DNA of 5,810 nucleotides from Candidatus Izemoplasmatales bacterium. GTDB taxonomy: Bacteria; Bacillota_I; Bacilli_A; Izemoplasmatales; Hujiaoplasmataceae. Numbering within the stretch: position 1 is the stretch's first letter; each line of letters begins with the position of its first letter. The notes beneath the pieces were generated by a model. It saw nothing but the letters and a program-made list of their open reading frames with translations, was not told the origin of the DNA and did not search any database. Positions 5,022 to 5,810 of this stretch are shown here, in pieces. The translations under genes were made by a program, and so were the position numbers. Location: the NCBI GenBank assembly GCA_028694875.1, contig JAQVKB010000082.1, positions 1-5,810 of the forward strand. Reading direction: 5' to 3'.

Positions 5022-5810
5022 TTGAAGAAAATTATGGTTTTTGCGTTTGCGCTTTGCGCGACGCTCCTCATGTTTGCATTTCCAAGAGCCGAAGTCGCGG
5101 CTGCGACTCCGGAAACGCTGGTCATTCATTACTACCGTTACGCCGCTGATTATACGGATGGCTGGAACGTATGGATTTGGGCTGGCACACAAAACGGTCA
5201 AGCATTGACGTTTGATTCCGACGATTCGGGATTCATCTATGATTCTTGGGGCGTGACGGTAACGCTCGATCTCACGGATGTCTATTTTCAAGACATTACG
5301 GAGATTGGCATTATCTTTCGTCAAGGCGAATGGGTGAAAAAAGACGTTGACAAGGATCGTTATATTCAGATTCCTGCAACTGATGATGACGGCGTGATCA
5401 ATGCCTATTTCGTCGAAGGGGATGAAAGAATCGGTTATTCCGTCGATGATCCTGACGGTCCAGAGCGTTCCGACAAAATTCGCAGTGCTTATTTTACTTC
5501 GACGCGGGTCATTCAATTCACGACGACATCGGTTTTACCAAGTACCGCATTCAGTTTGACCGTCGATGGTGTGGCGACAGCCGCGACGTTCTTAGTATCG
5601 GGTGTTGCGGGCACCGCAACGATTTCTTCTGATGTTGACTTGACGAAACAATACGTTCTCTCGGCGGTGTTTACAGACTCCACGAGCGAATACAACGTCA
5701 CCTTTGATGGTATTTATGATTCGGAAGCGTTTGAAACCGCGTTCGGTTACGCCGGTGATGATTTGGGCGCTGTTGTCGATGGAAACACCACTTCATTCCG
5801 TCTTTGGGCA
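5022..5810 (+). CDS. pulA: Type I pullulanase, N-terminal part (truncated by window edge)
   Basis: The frame is open for 263 codons from a TTG start to the last base. Pullulanase hydrolyses alpha-1,6 branch bonds in pullulan, amylopectin and glycogen fragments. Residues 1 to about 27 form a signal peptide (KK, hydrophobic core, AEVAA), so the enzyme is exported. Residues about 32-140 are a CBM41 module: LVIHYYRYAADY (33-44), WNVWIWAG (48-55), then ITEIGIIFRQGEW (92-104), DRYI and INAYFVEGDERI (126-137). Residues about 150-225 are a beta-rich linker like the N2 domain of pullulanases, with STAFSLTVDGV (174-184). Residues 243-263 (YAGDDLGA ... TTSFRLWA) match the conserved entry into CBM48 and the GH13 catalytic part of type I pullulanases. 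Catalytic residues are beyond the window and cannot be checked. No cell-wall anchor can be judged. It diverges from the CBM41/ABC operon and shares its control region, fitting joint use of branched alpha-glucans. Confidence 0.9.
   Translation, partial: MKKIMVFAFALCATLLMFAFPRAEVAAATPETLVIHYYRYAADYTDGWNVWIWAGTQNGQALTFDSDDSGFIYDSWGVTVTLDLTDVYFQDITEIGIIFRQGEWVKKDVDKDRYIQIPATDDDGVINAYFVEGDERIGYSVDDPDGPERSDKIRSAYFTSTRVIQFTTTSVLPSTAFSLTVDGVATAATFLVSGVAGTATISSDVDLTKQYVLSAVFTDSTSEYNVTFDGIYDSEAFETAFGYAGDDLGAVVDGNTTSFRLWA

Noticed and set aside
5019..5516. Minus-strand open frame (165 codons) opposite pulA
   Set aside because: The plus strand encodes a signal peptide, CBM41 and CBM48 entry in order; the antisense frame has no motif.
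1..5810. CRISPR arrays, tRNA/rRNA genes, insertion sequences, phage genes
   Set aside because: No short regularly spaced repeats, no tRNA-like cloverleaf, no transposase or integrase motifs were found on either strand.

Overview
The window is a carbohydrate-use locus for alpha-1,4/1,6-glucans (starch, glycogen, pullulan, maltodextrins), arranged as two divergent transcription units around a regulatory gap of about 210 bases (4810-5021). Leftward from the gap runs an apparent operon on the minus strand. Its first gene encodes an 828-residue secreted, membrane-anchored protein with duplicated CBM41-type glucan-binding modules and no enzyme domain. Next come a lipid-anchored maltodextrin-type ABC solute-binding protein (MalE-like) and the start of what is most likely the partner permease (MalF-like), which runs off the left edge. 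Rightward from the gap runs the 5' part of a type I pullulanase gene (pulA). It starts at TTG and is cut by the right edge just as the CBM48 domain begins, so its catalytic domain lies outside the window.

The likely host is a monoderm low-GC Gram-positive relative (Bacillota or Mycoplasmatota). The signs are strong AGGAGG-type ribosome binding sites, a lipobox on the solute-binding protein, no outer-membrane-type components, and a MalF with the PGLGQ...NKQY N-terminus I associate with Gram-positive homologues. The code is standard: TGG encodes the many tryptophans and no in-frame TGA is needed. Base composition looks close to balanced, so this is not a typical AT-rich mycoplasma. A finer placement is not supported by the window alone.

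Layout: 1-909 permease N-terminus (-); 910-990 gap with a hairpin that looks like a partial terminator; 991-2301 solute-binding protein (-); 2302-2322 a 21-base junction holding its ribosome binding site; 2323-4809 the CBM41 surface protein (-); 4810-5021 divergent promoters with LacI/CcpA-type dyads; 5022-5810 pulA N-terminus (+).

Proposed logic (inference): the surface protein holds alpha-glucan at the cell face, the secreted pullulanase debranches it, and the lipoprotein passes the resulting oligosaccharides to the permease. This would be a Gram-positive-type functional counterpart of a Sus system. The most distinctive points are the non-catalytic CBM41 protein encoded first in the transporter operon, its C-terminal tail (single cysteine, membrane helix, basic end) in place of an LPXTG signal, and the compact operator cluster in the divergent promoter region.
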